NCBI GenBank assembly: GCA_017445405.1
Contig: JAFSUD010000078.1
Span: 1-52,938, forward strand
DNA length: 52,938 nt
Direction: 5' to 3'
DNA from: Synergistaceae bacterium
Lineage (GTDB): Bacteria > Synergistota > Synergistia > Synergistales > Aminobacteriaceae
The notes beneath the pieces are model-generated. The model made no database searches, had not been told where the DNA came from, and was given only the letters and a program-made list of their open reading frames with translations. The translations under genes and the position numbers were made by a program. Below are positions 25,654 to 34,720 of the stretch, piece by piece. Each line of letters opens with the position of its first letter. The first letter of the stretch is position 1.

Positions 25654-26514
25654 TTACCTGCTCTCTAAAAGTTTTGACGCATTATAACAGAATATCTTTG
25701 CTTTCTCGCCGTCAGTAAGAGGCAGAGTATTAATGTGATTGAGAGTCTCAGTCTGCGATGCCCACGGTGAATCAGTGCCGAATAACACTCTGTCTGCTCC
25801 GAAGGCATGAATCATCTTCACGAACTCTTCAGCTCCGAGCATTCTGCATTCCTCGCGTGATGAATAATACCCGTCGTCCAGAGGCTCAAACTCTCCCAGA
25901 GAAAACGCCGTATCTATATATACATTGCTGTGCGCAAAGACCTCTTCAGCCTCACGCCAAGCTCTCCAGCCTCCCATGTGAGCGAGAATTACCCTCACTT
26001 CTCCGGACTCACTTAATGCACGAGCCATCCTCTCAGGCAATGCGTTATCGCTGCCGGGAAAGCCTATATCCCAGCCTGCATGAAGCATCACTATCAGGCC
26101 AAGTTCACCGCACTTGCGCAAAATGTTGATGTAGCGTTCATCATCAACACTTACGCCCTGATACACCGGGTGCAGCTTTATTCCCAGAATGCCCGAACAT
26201 GATAGCCGCTCCAGCTCGTGAGCATAGTCCTCAAAATCAGGGTGCATTGCTCCGAACGACATTATCCCCGTCTCCAAGAATCTCTCGTTTATGGCTATTG
26301 ATGAATCGTTGACGTGAATAACCTGCTTCGGATTCGTCGCTACAGGCTGAATCACAGAACACGCTATCCTGGCCTCACGCATTGACGCAGAGAGGGCATC
26401 AAGCGTCCCGTCAGTGAATGCCTTGCTGTGGCTCTTGGCCTTCAGGGAAGCTATAGCTCTCTCCGCAATCTTGTCCGGAAAAGTGTGCGTGTGTACGTCT
26501 ATAACGCTAATCAT
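25654..26514 (-). CDS. Metal-dependent amidohydrolase (TIM-barrel, amidohydrolase_2 type)
   Basis: 286 aa. The metal-binding signature is complete: H8 and H10 in IDVHTHTFP, a strand GIKLHPVYQG, MLHAGWD, ILAHMGGW and FGTDSPW near residue 250. This is the PF04909-type barrel that includes decarboxylases and hydrolases. Substrate unknown. The start overlaps the symporter stop by 8 nt, so uptake and breakdown are coupled. The organisation points to a catabolic or detoxification enzyme for the symporter's substrate. Confidence 0.85.
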   Translation of the reverse strand: MISVIDVHTHTFPDKIAERAIASLKAKSHSKAFTDGTLDALSASMREARIACSVIQPVATNPKQVIHVNDSSIAINERFLETGIMSFGAMHPDFEDYAHELERLSCSGILGIKLHPVYQGVSVDDERYINILRKCGELGLIVMLHAGWDIGFPGSDNALPERMARALSESGEVRVILAHMGGWRAWREAEEVFAHSNVYIDTAFSLGEFEPLDDGYYSSREECRMLGAEEFVKMIHAFGADRVLFGTDSPWASQTETLNHINTLPLTDGEKAKIFCYNASKLLESR

Positions 26515-28075
26515 CTGCCAATGCGCTGGACTGCCTGACGGTTACGGTCTTGGTGTAGCAGGAGAACGCATCATCAAGGAACTCTTTATTTGGCTTAGGC
26601 GTTACTAGGCTCACGACCGGGACAATCACGAACCCTGCGAGCATACAGAAAGCTCCTGCATTTATGGGAGAACGCAAAAGCTCCGGGAACTCAGGCCTGA
26701 TAAATATATTCGCAATCATCACGACGCTCGAGAACAGGAAATTTACCCAGCATGACAGCTTAGTTACTCCCTTCCAGTAGAGGCTGTACATGAACGGCGC
26801 AAGGAACGCTCCCGCCAATGCTCCCCATGACACGCCCATTAACTGCGCAATGAACGTAACGTTTGAGCTGTACTGAATCAGGGCTAACACAACTGATATT
26901 GCGATGAACACGACGATTAACACCCTCATGATGAACACCTGGCGTTTCTCGTCCATGTCCTTGATTACGTGGCCCTTGAGGAGGTCGAGCGTCAGTGTTG
27001 AGCTTGAGGCGAGCACCAGTGATGACAGAGTTGACATTGACGCGGAGAGCACGAGAATTACGACGACACCGAGCAGAATATCCGGCAGTCCCGATAACAT
27101 GATGGGTATCACGGAGTCGTAGCCTTCAGCGGGAACACCGAGTCCTGCGGGGTCAAGCTGTGCAGTAAATAATCTTCCGAAGCCTCCCAAGAAATAGCAC
27201 CCTCCCGCAACAACCAGAGCAAAAAGTGTAGATATTACCGTGCCCTTGTTGATGTCGCCCTCGTTCTTGATTGCGTAGAACTTCTGCACCATCTGAGGAA
27301 GCCCCCACGTTCCGAGACTCGTCAAGATGATTACTCCGAGAAGGTTAATCGGATCAGGGCCAAAGAACGACGCGAACACTCCGGGAGCTTTTGCGAGTTC
27401 GCTCTGCGCGTGAGGGTCAGAAATCTGCGAGATGCCGACAACTGAAGCTGTGAAGCCTCCCTTGCTCTCAAGGACTGCGACTATAACCGCAACGATTCCG
27501 ACGAGCATAATTATTCCCTGTATGAAGTCATTGATTGCTGTAGCCATGTAGCCGCCAGCTATTACGTATATTCCTGTGAGCACTGCCATGAAGACCACGC
27601 ACACGGAATAATCAATGCTGAAGGCCATTCCGAACAAGCGGCTCAATCCGTTATAGAGTGATGCTGTGTAAGGTATGAGGAACACGAAGCAGATAACTGA
27701 TGCGGCAATCTTGAGTGCGTCGCTCGAGAATCTCTTGCCGAAGAAGTCGGGCATTGTTGCGCTGGAGAGGTACTGGCTCATGATGCGGGTGCGTCTGCCG
27801 AGAACTGCCCACGCCATCAGCGAGCCGATGAATGCGTTGCCGAGTCCGACCCACGTCGTCGCGAGTCCGTAACGCCAGCCGAATTGTCCTGCATAGCCGA
27901 CGAACACGACTGCAGAGAAGTAGCTCGTGCCGTACGCAAAAGCTGTGAGCCACGGGCCGACGGATCTTCCGGCCAAGACGAAGCCGCTAACGTCAGTAGA
28001 GTGCTTACGGCAGAATAAGCCGATGCCTAACATTACGCCAAAGAATATTACGACTAACAGTATCTTGATGAGCAT
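26507..28075 (-). CDS. Sodium:solute symporter (SSS family)
   Basis: 522 aa from ATG 28075, with AGGAGTG about 8 nt upstream. About 13 hydrophobic segments. SSS/PutP landmarks include FVLAGRSVGPWLTAFAYGTSYFSAVVFVGYAGQFGWRYG-like sequence (residues ~30-70), ATMPDFFGKRF, GGYMATAINDFIQGIIML, and LSASMSTLSSLVLASSS (sodium-site region). It imports an unknown solute with sodium. It leads an operon with an amidohydrolase and a small unknown protein. Confidence 0.92.
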   Translation of the reverse strand: MLIKILLVVIFFGVMLGIGLFCRKHSTDVSGFVLAGRSVGPWLTAFAYGTSYFSAVVFVGYAGQFGWRYGLATTWVGLGNAFIGSLMAWAVLGRRTRIMSQYLSSATMPDFFGKRFSSDALKIAASVICFVFLIPYTASLYNGLSRLFGMAFSIDYSVCVVFMAVLTGIYVIAGGYMATAINDFIQGIIMLVGIVAVIVAVLESKGGFTASVVGISQISDPHAQSELAKAPGVFASFFGPDPINLLGVIILTSLGTWGLPQMVQKFYAIKNEGDINKGTVISTLFALVVAGGCYFLGGFGRLFTAQLDPAGLGVPAEGYDSVIPIMLSGLPDILLGVVVILVLSASMSTLSSLVLASSSTLTLDLLKGHVIKDMDEKRQVFIMRVLIVVFIAISVVLALIQYSSNVTFIAQLMGVSWGALAGAFLAPFMYSLYWKGVTKLSCWVNFLFSSVVMIANIFIRPEFPELLRSPINAGAFCMLAGFVIVPVVSLVTPKPNKEFLDDAFSCYTKTVTVRQSSALADD

Positions 28076-28136
28076 AAATATCACTCCTAGAAAATATCCG
28101 AGAAAGATTAGCCCCTCAAGCCGTCAAATGCAAGCC

Positions 28137-28940
28137 TCACAAAAGCTCTAATCTCTCTAAATCGTCAGGCACATAGATATTCCCGGAGAAATACTCTCTG
28201 CCCTCTTGGTTGTAGCGTTCCCGTCTGTGCGGAAGGTCTGAGTCGCTGGTGTGATAGAGAAGCAGATTGCGGACGCTTAATCTCTGTGCGAATTCGCAGG
28301 CATCTTTGACGGTGGAGTGATTTTTCTCGTAAGGCCTGAACTTGCCGGCCTCAGAGTACAGGCAGAACGCCTCATGTAAAAGCCAGTCAGCATTTTGCGC
28401 GTAATGTTCGCATTGTGGCTTGCAGGGTTCATCGCCGTAACAGACGAGGGATTTTACGCCGTCGTAGAGCATCCTGAAGCCGAATTGCTTTGTGCGGTCG
28501 GAGCAGATGTCAAAGAATGTGAAATATTGGCCGATGAGCGGGAGAGAGTCTCCGTCATGAATTGTGTGAAGGTGAATGCGTGTATCGAGATAGCCAGCCT
28601 GATATGGCAGGAGCAGTTTGTGCACCAGTTCATTAATCAATGGGATGACTCCGTCGTGAGAGTATATATTGATGTCGCCGGTGAAGGATTCCTTGTTCAT
28701 GAGCTGGGCAGCTATCCGGATAATCCAGATTACGCCGAGCAGGTGGTCAATGTGCGAGTGAGTGATGAACACGTCGTGAATGTCCTGCAGAGCAAAGCCC
28801 GCATGTTTCAGGCGGTGAAGGATGGTGTTACCTCCGCCGGTATCGACGAGCAGGCTGTGATTGTTGTGTGTGAGGATGTAGCAGGTGTTGTAGCATTCAG
28901 TTACGAGAGCATTGCCTGTACCGAGCATGGTGATGTTCAT
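28137..28940 (-). CDS. MBL-fold metal-dependent hydrolase, RNase Z-like
   Basis: 267 aa from ATG 28940 (MNITMLGTGNALVTE), 4 nt after the stop of the restriction-modification gene; an ATG at 28964 overlapping that gene is the alternative. Neither has a clear ribosome site, so translation is probably coupled. The metal motif HSHIDHLLG (H61, H63, D65, H66), LLVDTGGGN, and the C-terminal LLLYHTSD are typical of RNase Z/arylsulfatase-like hydrolases. It lacks a visible long RNase Z exosite arm, so a small-molecule or phosphodiester substrate is possible. Confidence 0.85.
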   Translation of the reverse strand: MNITMLGTGNALVTECYNTCYILTHNNHSLLVDTGGGNTILHRLKHAGFALQDIHDVFITHSHIDHLLGVIWIIRIAAQLMNKESFTGDINIYSHDGVIPLINELVHKLLLPYQAGYLDTRIHLHTIHDGDSLPLIGQYFTFFDICSDRTKQFGFRMLYDGVKSLVCYGDEPCKPQCEHYAQNADWLLHEAFCLYSEAGKFRPYEKNHSTVKDACEFAQRLSVRNLLLYHTSDSDLPHRRERYNQEGREYFSGNIYVPDDLERLELL

Positions 28941-28944
28941 GATG

Positions 28945-31854
28945 TTATTGTTGCCAGAGGTCATTGATGCGTGATTGTATTTTGTGGGAGAAAATCTCTA
29001 TGAGCTGTCTTGATGGTTCTATGAGGGATTGCTCGTGCTTTATCTCGTCAAGGATTTTTTTCTGTTCTTCCAGCGGCGGAATGTTTATAGTAATGGTTGC
29101 AAAATTGGACTTTGATACCTCTTTGAATGTTGCCCCTGAAGCTAAATCGTTCATCTCATCAGCTTTTTCCCGTAGCAGCAGAGCCAGAAACTCCGGCGTA
29201 ATAATCTTTGTGTCCTTGATGATAACGTTCTTGAAGCCCTGATTTGTCGCCAGCGGTACACGAGCAATTCCTACTCGTCCAATCGTAGCTCTTGTTGAGA
29301 CGCAAACTGTACCTACAGGCAATAACTTAGCACTTGATTTATCCAAGCCTTTTTGTGTGATTGTTCTCTCAGTGTTTTTTATCTCCGTAACGTAATCTTC
29401 TGGCGGCAGGTCAGCAAGCGTTATCCAGTTGATGCCGCCGTTCCAATAGGAAGCCTCCGTGCTGCTTGGGGTTCCGCCGGATTGTATGTCGAATAATTCT
29501 GTTGAGCCTAATGCTGCAATCCTTCCTTCATAAGGCGGGAGGTGGGGGACATATGATGCTACAACTTTCTTTGCGCCGGAGATTATATTTTGGTAGCCTT
29601 CAAGCTCTGTAATAATGCTTCTCTGAACTTCAAGTGGAGGTACAGGAATGCGGTATTGCTTCACATAGTCAAGATTAACTCTCTGTTGGCCTGTTCCTGT
29701 AACGTAATTTTTCCCTCCCTCTATGAATGTATGAGTGTTGATGTGATAAAAGATCCACTCGGGATAAACTATATCAAGATTGGCACGTATGACTATAAAC
29801 TCCGTAGAGCCGAAGCCTATACCATTTGTGAGGTTGCAGGCTATTCCTGCTTTGCCGTTTTCAAAACACTGTGTCAGTTTCGCCAGCAAAATATCATTAT
29901 CACTAAAGTACGTATAGCCATTAATGACATCTTCGAGCCTGCGTTCTTCTCTTGCCTCAAATGAAGCATTAAAAGTGTTGATGTCAGACATCGGCACGAA
30001 TGAAACTTCAGTATCACCAGCAAGATTCTTCACTTCACCTTTTGACGGATTGAATAATGCAATTTCCTCTAAGGCTTTGTATTCTACTGAAGCGTTATGT
30101 CCTGAAGGTATAGCCTTTTTCTGTCGATACATTTTACCGATAAGTACAAATCCATTCTCCCGTACTCTGTCGAACGGCACAACCTCAAACCCCGCAAGAA
30201 GCATGTCATCATACTGTTCATCATCAAGCCTCCGGAACTCCTCAAACTTTGCCAAATCGCTGGGCGTATCAAGTTTCCTGCGCTGGTTGTTCAGGGTGTA
30301 GCCGTCATTCTTAACGTCGAAATACCAGAAATATTTTTTGTCGTCAGAAGCCTGCCGCTTTTGATTTACTTTAACCGCGAAAATTATGTCCGTCTTCACT
30401 CCTGTATACGGCAGGAATACACCTTGTGGCAGTGAGATTATACTTTGGAGCTGGCATTTGCTCAAAAGATATTCGCGGACTCTGGCCAAGTCTTTACGGA
30501 ACAGAAAGCCCTCCGGCACAACAATAGCTATCCGCCCGTCCTTTGAAGTGGAATTTACGGCTCTTATACAATGCTGAACACATATACTGTCCCCGTTGCT
30601 GCCCGGAAGGTCATACAGAGCACCGTGCTTCGTCGTCTGCGAATACGGCATGTTCGTAATTACAACGTCATATTTTTCGTAAACAGGTTCTGCGAGGCTG
30701 TCCTTCATGTGAATGTTGCTGTGTCCGTCTCCAGCGAGTATCATATTCATTTTCGTAATGCGCGCGGTGTTCGTTATCTCGTTGCCGTATATTGTGCTCT
30801 GTGTCAGCAGGTCGATAGTTCTATTATTCTGCGGCATGTTGTTATATATGTGCCTGAACGCCTCAATCAAGAAGCCTCCTGTTCCGCAGAACGGGTCATA
30901 AACTTTCTCACCTATGCGCGGATTGACAAGCCTGACCATAGTTCGCACGATATGGCGGGGCGTGAAATATTCGCCAAGGTCATTTTGCGTTGACGTTGTA
31001 GACCTCAGGAAATACTCGAAAGCATCACCCTTAACATCGCTGTCAATGTCCGTAAGAGTGAGAGAATCAAGTTTGTACATAATATCATCGAGTATGTTCA
31101 CGTCTTTTATCTGCAGTGGCGTAAATATGTCGGTCTTATACAGGTCGTTCAGTATCCTATAGACTGTATGATTTATGTAATCTATTCGGACTGAAGGTGC
31201 AACACTCTTTATCGCTTCCCAGTTGCAAGCAGGATCAAAAGCTGAAGCAATACCTCTGTCCAGCTTGACCTGTTCATTCTCATCAATCAACTTCAGGAAA
31301 AGTATGTTTGCAAATTCCCCGAAACGTTCAATACCTGCCCTCAAGCCTTCAGCGCGCAGTATGTTATTAGCTTCATCAAATACCTTTATGAGTTCTTTGC
31401 GGCTGTACTGGACTTTGGGGCTGACTGTATTTACTTCATGCGTATTAAGATAACGCAGAGCCAGAGCTTCACGGATAAGTTCATGAATTTCTTCACCGTT
31501 CAAGATAGGGGGACGGTTAGCGAATGTATGGAATGATTTGCAGAATACGCCGTCAGTAGCGAAAACTAACGGTGCTTCTAGGATGCGTGCATAAGCTATT
31601 CCCTGTTCGAGTGCTGTATCAAGACGTGCCCCCCTGCGTTTGGCCTCAATTATGATTAAAGGCTTGTCAATCGTCTTTGAGTACAGGACGTAATCAGGAC
31701 GTTTTCCTTCTAGTTTTCTGCGTTCCTGTGCAGTGCGCGGTGATTCGAGATATATATTCTTCTGTCTGCCTTGAGCTTCCCAGCCTAGATTTTCGAGGCT
31801 TCTGTCTATGAGCATTCTTGTATCCGCTTCTAACGGTAAGACAATATCACTCAT
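28945..31854 (-). CDS. Single-chain restriction-modification enzyme (nuclease + N6-adenine MTase + two specificity domains)
   Basis: 969 aa. Residues ~1-135 form a PD-(D/E)XK nuclease domain (D54 in RPDYVLYS; E70 and K72 in LIIIEAKRRG) like the N-terminus of type I R subunits. Residues ~150-610 are HsdM-like: the helical NEQVKL region, LGEYFTPRHIVRTMVRLV, SAM motif DPFCGTGGF (D320) and motif IV NMPY (401-404; a variant of NPPY/F). Residues ~615-790 and ~795-965 are two HsdS-type target recognition domains, each ending in a helical spacer (IPVPPLEVQRSIITELE; INIPPLEEQKKILDEI). No ATP-dependent translocase and no separate hsdR is nearby, so this resembles a type IIG/IIB-like enzyme assembled from type I modules. 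AGGAGG precedes the ATG. Confidence 0.88.
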   Translation of the reverse strand: MSDIVLPLEADTRMLIDRSLENLGWEAQGRQKNIYLESPRTAQERRKLEGKRPDYVLYSKTIDKPLIIIEAKRRGARLDTALEQGIAYARILEAPLVFATDGVFCKSFHTFANRPPILNGEEIHELIREALALRYLNTHEVNTVSPKVQYSRKELIKVFDEANNILRAEGLRAGIERFGEFANILFLKLIDENEQVKLDRGIASAFDPACNWEAIKSVAPSVRIDYINHTVYRILNDLYKTDIFTPLQIKDVNILDDIMYKLDSLTLTDIDSDVKGDAFEYFLRSTTSTQNDLGEYFTPRHIVRTMVRLVNPRIGEKVYDPFCGTGGFLIEAFRHIYNNMPQNNRTIDLLTQSTIYGNEITNTARITKMNMILAGDGHSNIHMKDSLAEPVYEKYDVVITNMPYSQTTKHGALYDLPGSNGDSICVQHCIRAVNSTSKDGRIAIVVPEGFLFRKDLARVREYLLSKCQLQSIISLPQGVFLPYTGVKTDIIFAVKVNQKRQASDDKKYFWYFDVKNDGYTLNNQRRKLDTPSDLAKFEEFRRLDDEQYDDMLLAGFEVVPFDRVRENGFVLIGKMYRQKKAIPSGHNASVEYKALEEIALFNPSKGEVKNLAGDTEVSFVPMSDINTFNASFEAREERRLEDVINGYTYFSDNDILLAKLTQCFENGKAGIACNLTNGIGFGSTEFIVIRANLDIVYPEWIFYHINTHTFIEGGKNYVTGTGQQRVNLDYVKQYRIPVPPLEVQRSIITELEGYQNIISGAKKVVASYVPHLPPYEGRIAALGSTELFDIQSGGTPSSTEASYWNGGINWITLADLPPEDYVTEIKNTERTITQKGLDKSSAKLLPVGTVCVSTRATIGRVGIARVPLATNQGFKNVIIKDTKIITPEFLALLLREKADEMNDLASGATFKEVSKSNFATITINIPPLEEQKKILDEIKHEQSLIEPSRQLIEIFSHKIQSRINDLWQQ

Positions 31855-31884
31855 GATGAAACCTCCTGAAATTTATGTTGTTGT

Positions 31885-32502
31885 TTAGCTGGATATTATA
31901 GCCCATTCCGCAATAATATTCCGAGCCTTCAGCTCCTCAAGCTCACGCACTAAGTACTCACACGCACTAACGGGGACTTCACACTTCACGCTCACACTTT
32001 CGCCGTAATTCCACACGGGACTCACAGCTCCGGTGCTCTCAAGCAGCCTCGTAACATTCCCCATTGCAGGATACCCCAGAGACACACTGAACCCTCTCGT
32101 CATCACACGCTCAACTTTTCCAGCAAGCTCAAGGGCTTTTGCTGCAGTCCCTCCGTAAGCGTCAATGAGGCCTCTCACTCCGAGCTTCACTCCTCCGAAG
32201 TACCTCGTAACTACAGCTATCACATTCACAAGTTCACTGTGCTTTATGGCGTTGAGGATCGGTCTTCCTGCTGTCCCTGAAGGCTCGCCGTCGTCGGAGC
32301 TGTACTCTGTGCCATTGCTGAGGACATACGCCCGGCAGTTGTGAGTCGCGTCCCTGTGCTGTGAGATTATCTGTGTCAGGAAATCCCGCGCTTCTCCCTC
32401 GTCATGACACAATGACACGTTCGCAATGAACACCGAGCGTTTTATCTTCTCCTCATAAGTTACAGGCTGTGCCGGCTCGCTATACGCACTCGTTCCAGGC
32501 AT
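31885..32502 (-). CDS. YigZ/IMPACT-family protein
   Basis: 205 aa. The N-terminal IMPACT domain (UPF0029) is clear: KRSVFIANVSLCHDEGEARDFLTQI, ATHNCRAYVL, YSSDDGEPSGTAGRPIL and VVTRYFGGVKLGVRGLIDAYGGTA. A C-terminal ferredoxin-like DUF1949-type domain follows. Members are thought to act in translation or RNA metabolism, but the exact role is unsettled. Its start overlaps the HIT gene by 23 nt. Confidence 0.93.
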   Translation of the reverse strand: MPGTSAYSEPAQPVTYEEKIKRSVFIANVSLCHDEGEARDFLTQIISQHRDATHNCRAYVLSNGTEYSSDDGEPSGTAGRPILNAIKHSELVNVIAVVTRYFGGVKLGVRGLIDAYGGTAAKALELAGKVERVMTRGFSVSLGYPAMGNVTRLLESTGAVSPVWNYGESVSVKCEVPVSACEYLVRELEELKARNIIAEWAIISS

Positions 32503-32965
32503 CCTTAATCTTTCGCCATGAGTTGGCTATTGCATCAGAAAGTACCCGCGTCTCACTCAGCACCGGCATGAAGTTATTATCTCCGTTCCAGCGCGGGACT
32601 ATGTGCCTGTGCAAATGTCCGGCTACTCCTGCTCCGGCGGTCTGGCCAAGATTTATGCCCATGTTGAAGCCGTCAGGACGCATTACCTTCTTCAACACGC
32701 TCACCGCTTTTGACGTGAGGCTGTGAAGCTCCAAGACTTCTTCCTCAGTCAATGATTCATAGATATTTGTGTGCCTGAAGGGAATTACCATCATGTGGCC
32801 GGGATTGTAGGGGTAAAGATTCATGATAACGAAGCACGTTTTGCCCCTGTGAACGATAAAGTGTTCGTCGTCCTTGTGCTCTGCCGGAAAATCGCAGAAA
32901 ATGCACCCATCATGTTTGGGAGCTTCAATGTATGACATTCGCCACGTCGCATATAACTGCTGCAT
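32480..32965 (-). CDS. HIT-family nucleotide hydrolase/transferase
   Basis: 161 aa from ATG 32965, preceded by AGGAGG at 8 nt. It opens MQQLYATWRMSYIEAPKHDGCIFC (CxxC probably binding zinc). The histidine triad H117-x-H119-x-H121 is in GHLHRHIVPRW. NLYPYNPGHMMVIPFRH is typical of the HIT branch with AP4A phosphorylase-like activity. It probably cleaves dinucleoside polyphosphates. It is first in a minus-strand run HIT - yigZ - restriction enzyme - MBL hydrolase. Confidence 0.92.
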   Translation of the reverse strand: MQQLYATWRMSYIEAPKHDGCIFCDFPAEHKDDEHFIVHRGKTCFVIMNLYPYNPGHMMVIPFRHTNIYESLTEEEVLELHSLTSKAVSVLKKVMRPDGFNMGINLGQTAGAGVAGHLHRHIVPRWNGDNNFMPVLSETRVLSDAIANSWRKIKDAWNECV

Positions 32966-32998
32966 AAATATTCCTCCTGTCAAAAATGGGATACAGAA

Positions 32999-33004
32999 AT
33001 TATA
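32999..33004 (-). promoter_or_regulatory. Candidate -10 for the HIT gene
   Basis: TATAAT on the reverse strand (complement of 32999-33004), about 34 nt before the HIT start. No convincing -35. Confidence 0.35.
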
Positions 33005-33013
33005 ACGCCCTCA

Positions 33014-33021
33014 TGTATAAT
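33014..33021 (+). promoter_or_regulatory. Candidate extended -10 for the TRAP operon
   Basis: TGTATAAT at 33014-33021 lies about 39 nt before dctP; the -35 is weak, as extended -10 promoters allow. It nearly overlaps the divergent HIT -10. Confidence 0.45.
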
Positions 33022-33059
33022 TTTGCGGCAAATCAATTAACATTTTAGGAGGTAACATC

Positions 33060-34085
33060 ATGCGTAAACTATTACTGTCTGCACTTGCAATTATTCTTGT
33101 GTGTTCGGCGGCATCTGGTGAAACGGTCATCAAGATTTCTCATCAGGGCACAGCGAATCCGGAGGTCAACATTCAGAGCTACTTTGTCAATGAGTTCACA
33201 TCCAGAGTCACGGCCAAGACCGGCGGGAGCATAACGTTCGAGGTCTACCCTGACGAACAGCTCGGCACAGAAGAGCAGAGAATGGAGCTGATGATGAAGT
33301 CCGGACTCAACCAGCCCGTCGCAGACATCACATCGTTCAACGCTCTCGGGACAGTCCTGCCAGAGCTTTACGCTTCAGCAATCCCCTTCATGTTCAACAG
33401 CTACGAGGCAGCGCACATATTCTTTGACACGAGCGAGTACATGACCAAGCTCAAAGCATTATTCCGTGAACGTACAGGCTGCGAGATGCTCGAGGTCGTC
33501 GAGGAAGGCGGATTTTTGGCGTTCACGAACTCGAAGCGCGAAATCCACAGCCCTAAAGACTTTGCTGGCCTGAAGTTCCGTGCAATGGATGAAGGGCAGA
33601 TAGCTATCTTCCGAGCTTTCGGAGCAACAGGTACGCCTATTCCGTGGGGCGAGGTCTACATGGCTCTCAAGACCGGAGTAGTTGACGGCCAGATGAACCC
33701 GGCGTTTTACATTCTGCTCGGGAGTCTGCCGGAAGTTCAGAAATATATGACTCTCGCGAACATCCAGTACTCCGACCAGTTCCTGACTATCAACGGGGAT
33801 CTTTACGACAGCCTCAGCGAGTCAGAGAGAACAGCAATTATTGAGGCAGCCCGTGAAGCGAACGCACTTACAAGGACACGCATAGAGGCTCAGGATTCCG
33901 AGCAGGTCGAGGAGTGCAGGCAGAAGGGTATGCAGGTCTACGCGCCGAACGCTGAAGAGATGGACGAGTTCCGGGACATAGGGCAGCCCGGCTACATCGA
34001 GTGGCTGAAGAACAGACTCGAGGACTCGCAGTGGCTTGATATGGCGTTGAGAGACTCAGAGAGTGCCAATGCGCAGGCTAAGTAA
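33060..34085 (+). CDS. dctP: TRAP transporter solute-binding protein
   Basis: 341 aa with signal peptide MRKLLLSALAIILVCSAASG. Family-typical segments are IKISHQGTANPE, the conserved GGSITFEVYPDEQLGTEEQRMELM, FRAMDEGQIAIFRAFGATGTPIPWGEVYMALKTGVVDGQMNP (which holds the Arg that binds the ligand carboxylate) and QYSDQFLTIN. It captures a carboxylate-containing solute in the periplasm for Na+-coupled import. AGGAGGT precedes the ATG. It is first in a TRAP operon and overlaps dctQ by 17 nt. Ligand is unknown. Confidence 0.93.
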   Translation: MRKLLLSALAIILVCSAASGETVIKISHQGTANPEVNIQSYFVNEFTSRVTAKTGGSITFEVYPDEQLGTEEQRMELMMKSGLNQPVADITSFNALGTVLPELYASAIPFMFNSYEAAHIFFDTSEYMTKLKALFRERTGCEMLEVVEEGGFLAFTNSKREIHSPKDFAGLKFRAMDEGQIAIFRAFGATGTPIPWGEVYMALKTGVVDGQMNPAFYILLGSLPEVQKYMTLANIQYSDQFLTINGDLYDSLSESERTAIIEAAREANALTRTRIEAQDSEQVEECRQKGMQVYAPNAEEMDEFRDIGQPGYIEWLKNRLEDSQWLDMALRDSESANAQAK

Positions 34086-34527
34086 ATTCATTGCTCTCAC
34101 CAGCGGGATAATCTCTTGCATGTTCCTGCTGGTGAACATTGCGGATATTACGCTCGGGGTTATTGCCAGGCAGTCAGGGATAAGCTCCATCGTCTGGACT
34201 GAGGAGCTCGCGAGAATCTCTCTGGTGTGGTGCGTCATGATGGGGGCATCAGCAGCATTCTATGAGGGCGACAACATGTCGATAGACTTTGCCGTGAATA
34301 TGCTTCCTGAATGGGGAAAGAGGCTCTGCAGGGTTATAGCTTTCGTGATTGAGTGCATAGTTTTGGGAGTGCTGGTGTATTACGGAGCGCAGAATGTATC
34401 AGGAGGCTGGACGATGAGAAGCCTTGCGCTGAGGATTCCCCGTGCTGTTCCGCTGATGGCTGTACCAATAGGGATGGGGTTATTCCTAGCCGTTCTGGTG
34501 AGCAGGTTTTTCTGCAGGGAGCGTTGA
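34069..34527 (+). CDS. dctQ: TRAP transporter small permease
   Basis: 152 aa from ATG 34069 (a GTG at 34063 is in frame just upstream). Four membrane helices; the segment IVWTEELARISLVWCVMMGASAAFYEGDNMSIDF between helices is the DctQ hallmark (WxEELAR). The protein ends with charged CRER. A partial copy of the dctM start (34531) lies immediately downstream. Confidence 0.9.
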   Translation: MRRLSKFIALTSGIISCMFLLVNIADITLGVIARQSGISSIVWTEELARISLVWCVMMGASAAFYEGDNMSIDFAVNMLPEWGKRLCRVIAFVIECIVLGVLVYYGAQNVSGGWTMRSLALRIPRAVPLMAVPIGMGLFLAVLVSRFFCRER

Positions 34528-34530
34528 GAG

Positions 34531-34710
34531 ATGTACGACGTAATATTATTCATTTGCTTCATTGCTCAAATGCTTATTGGAGTCCCGCTCTATGCTGCGC
34601 TGCTGATGACGAGTCTTCTAGGCCTCGCGGGGACAGTAAATCTCACGCTGTTACGAGTGATTGCGCGTGCGGTGTATTCTGCAGCTTCACGAGATTGCTT
34701 CACGTGTTAG
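34531..34710 (+). pseudogene. Truncated duplicate of the dctM 5' end (59 codons)
   Basis: ATG 34531 to TAG 34710. The first ~43 codons (MYDVILFICFIAQMLIGVPL...) match the dctM start at 34721 with mainly synonymous and a few missense changes. The last ~16 codons are unrelated (ending ASRDCFTC) before the stop. The copy lies 190 nt upstream of the intact gene and begins 3 nt after dctQ, in the position dctM would normally hold. If translated it would yield one and a half membrane helices. Confidence 0.85.
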
Positions 34711-34720
34711 GGGGCTGACT

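Noticed and set aside
30571..30993. Open frame antisense to the restriction-modification gene
   Set aside because: Shadow of a clear coding gene with conserved motifs on the other strand; no recognisable protein or ribosome site.
34661..34720. Longer N-terminus for dctM
   Set aside because: The extension translates the tail of the truncated duplicate in another frame; the ATG at 34721 matches the duplicate's own start and the family N-terminus.
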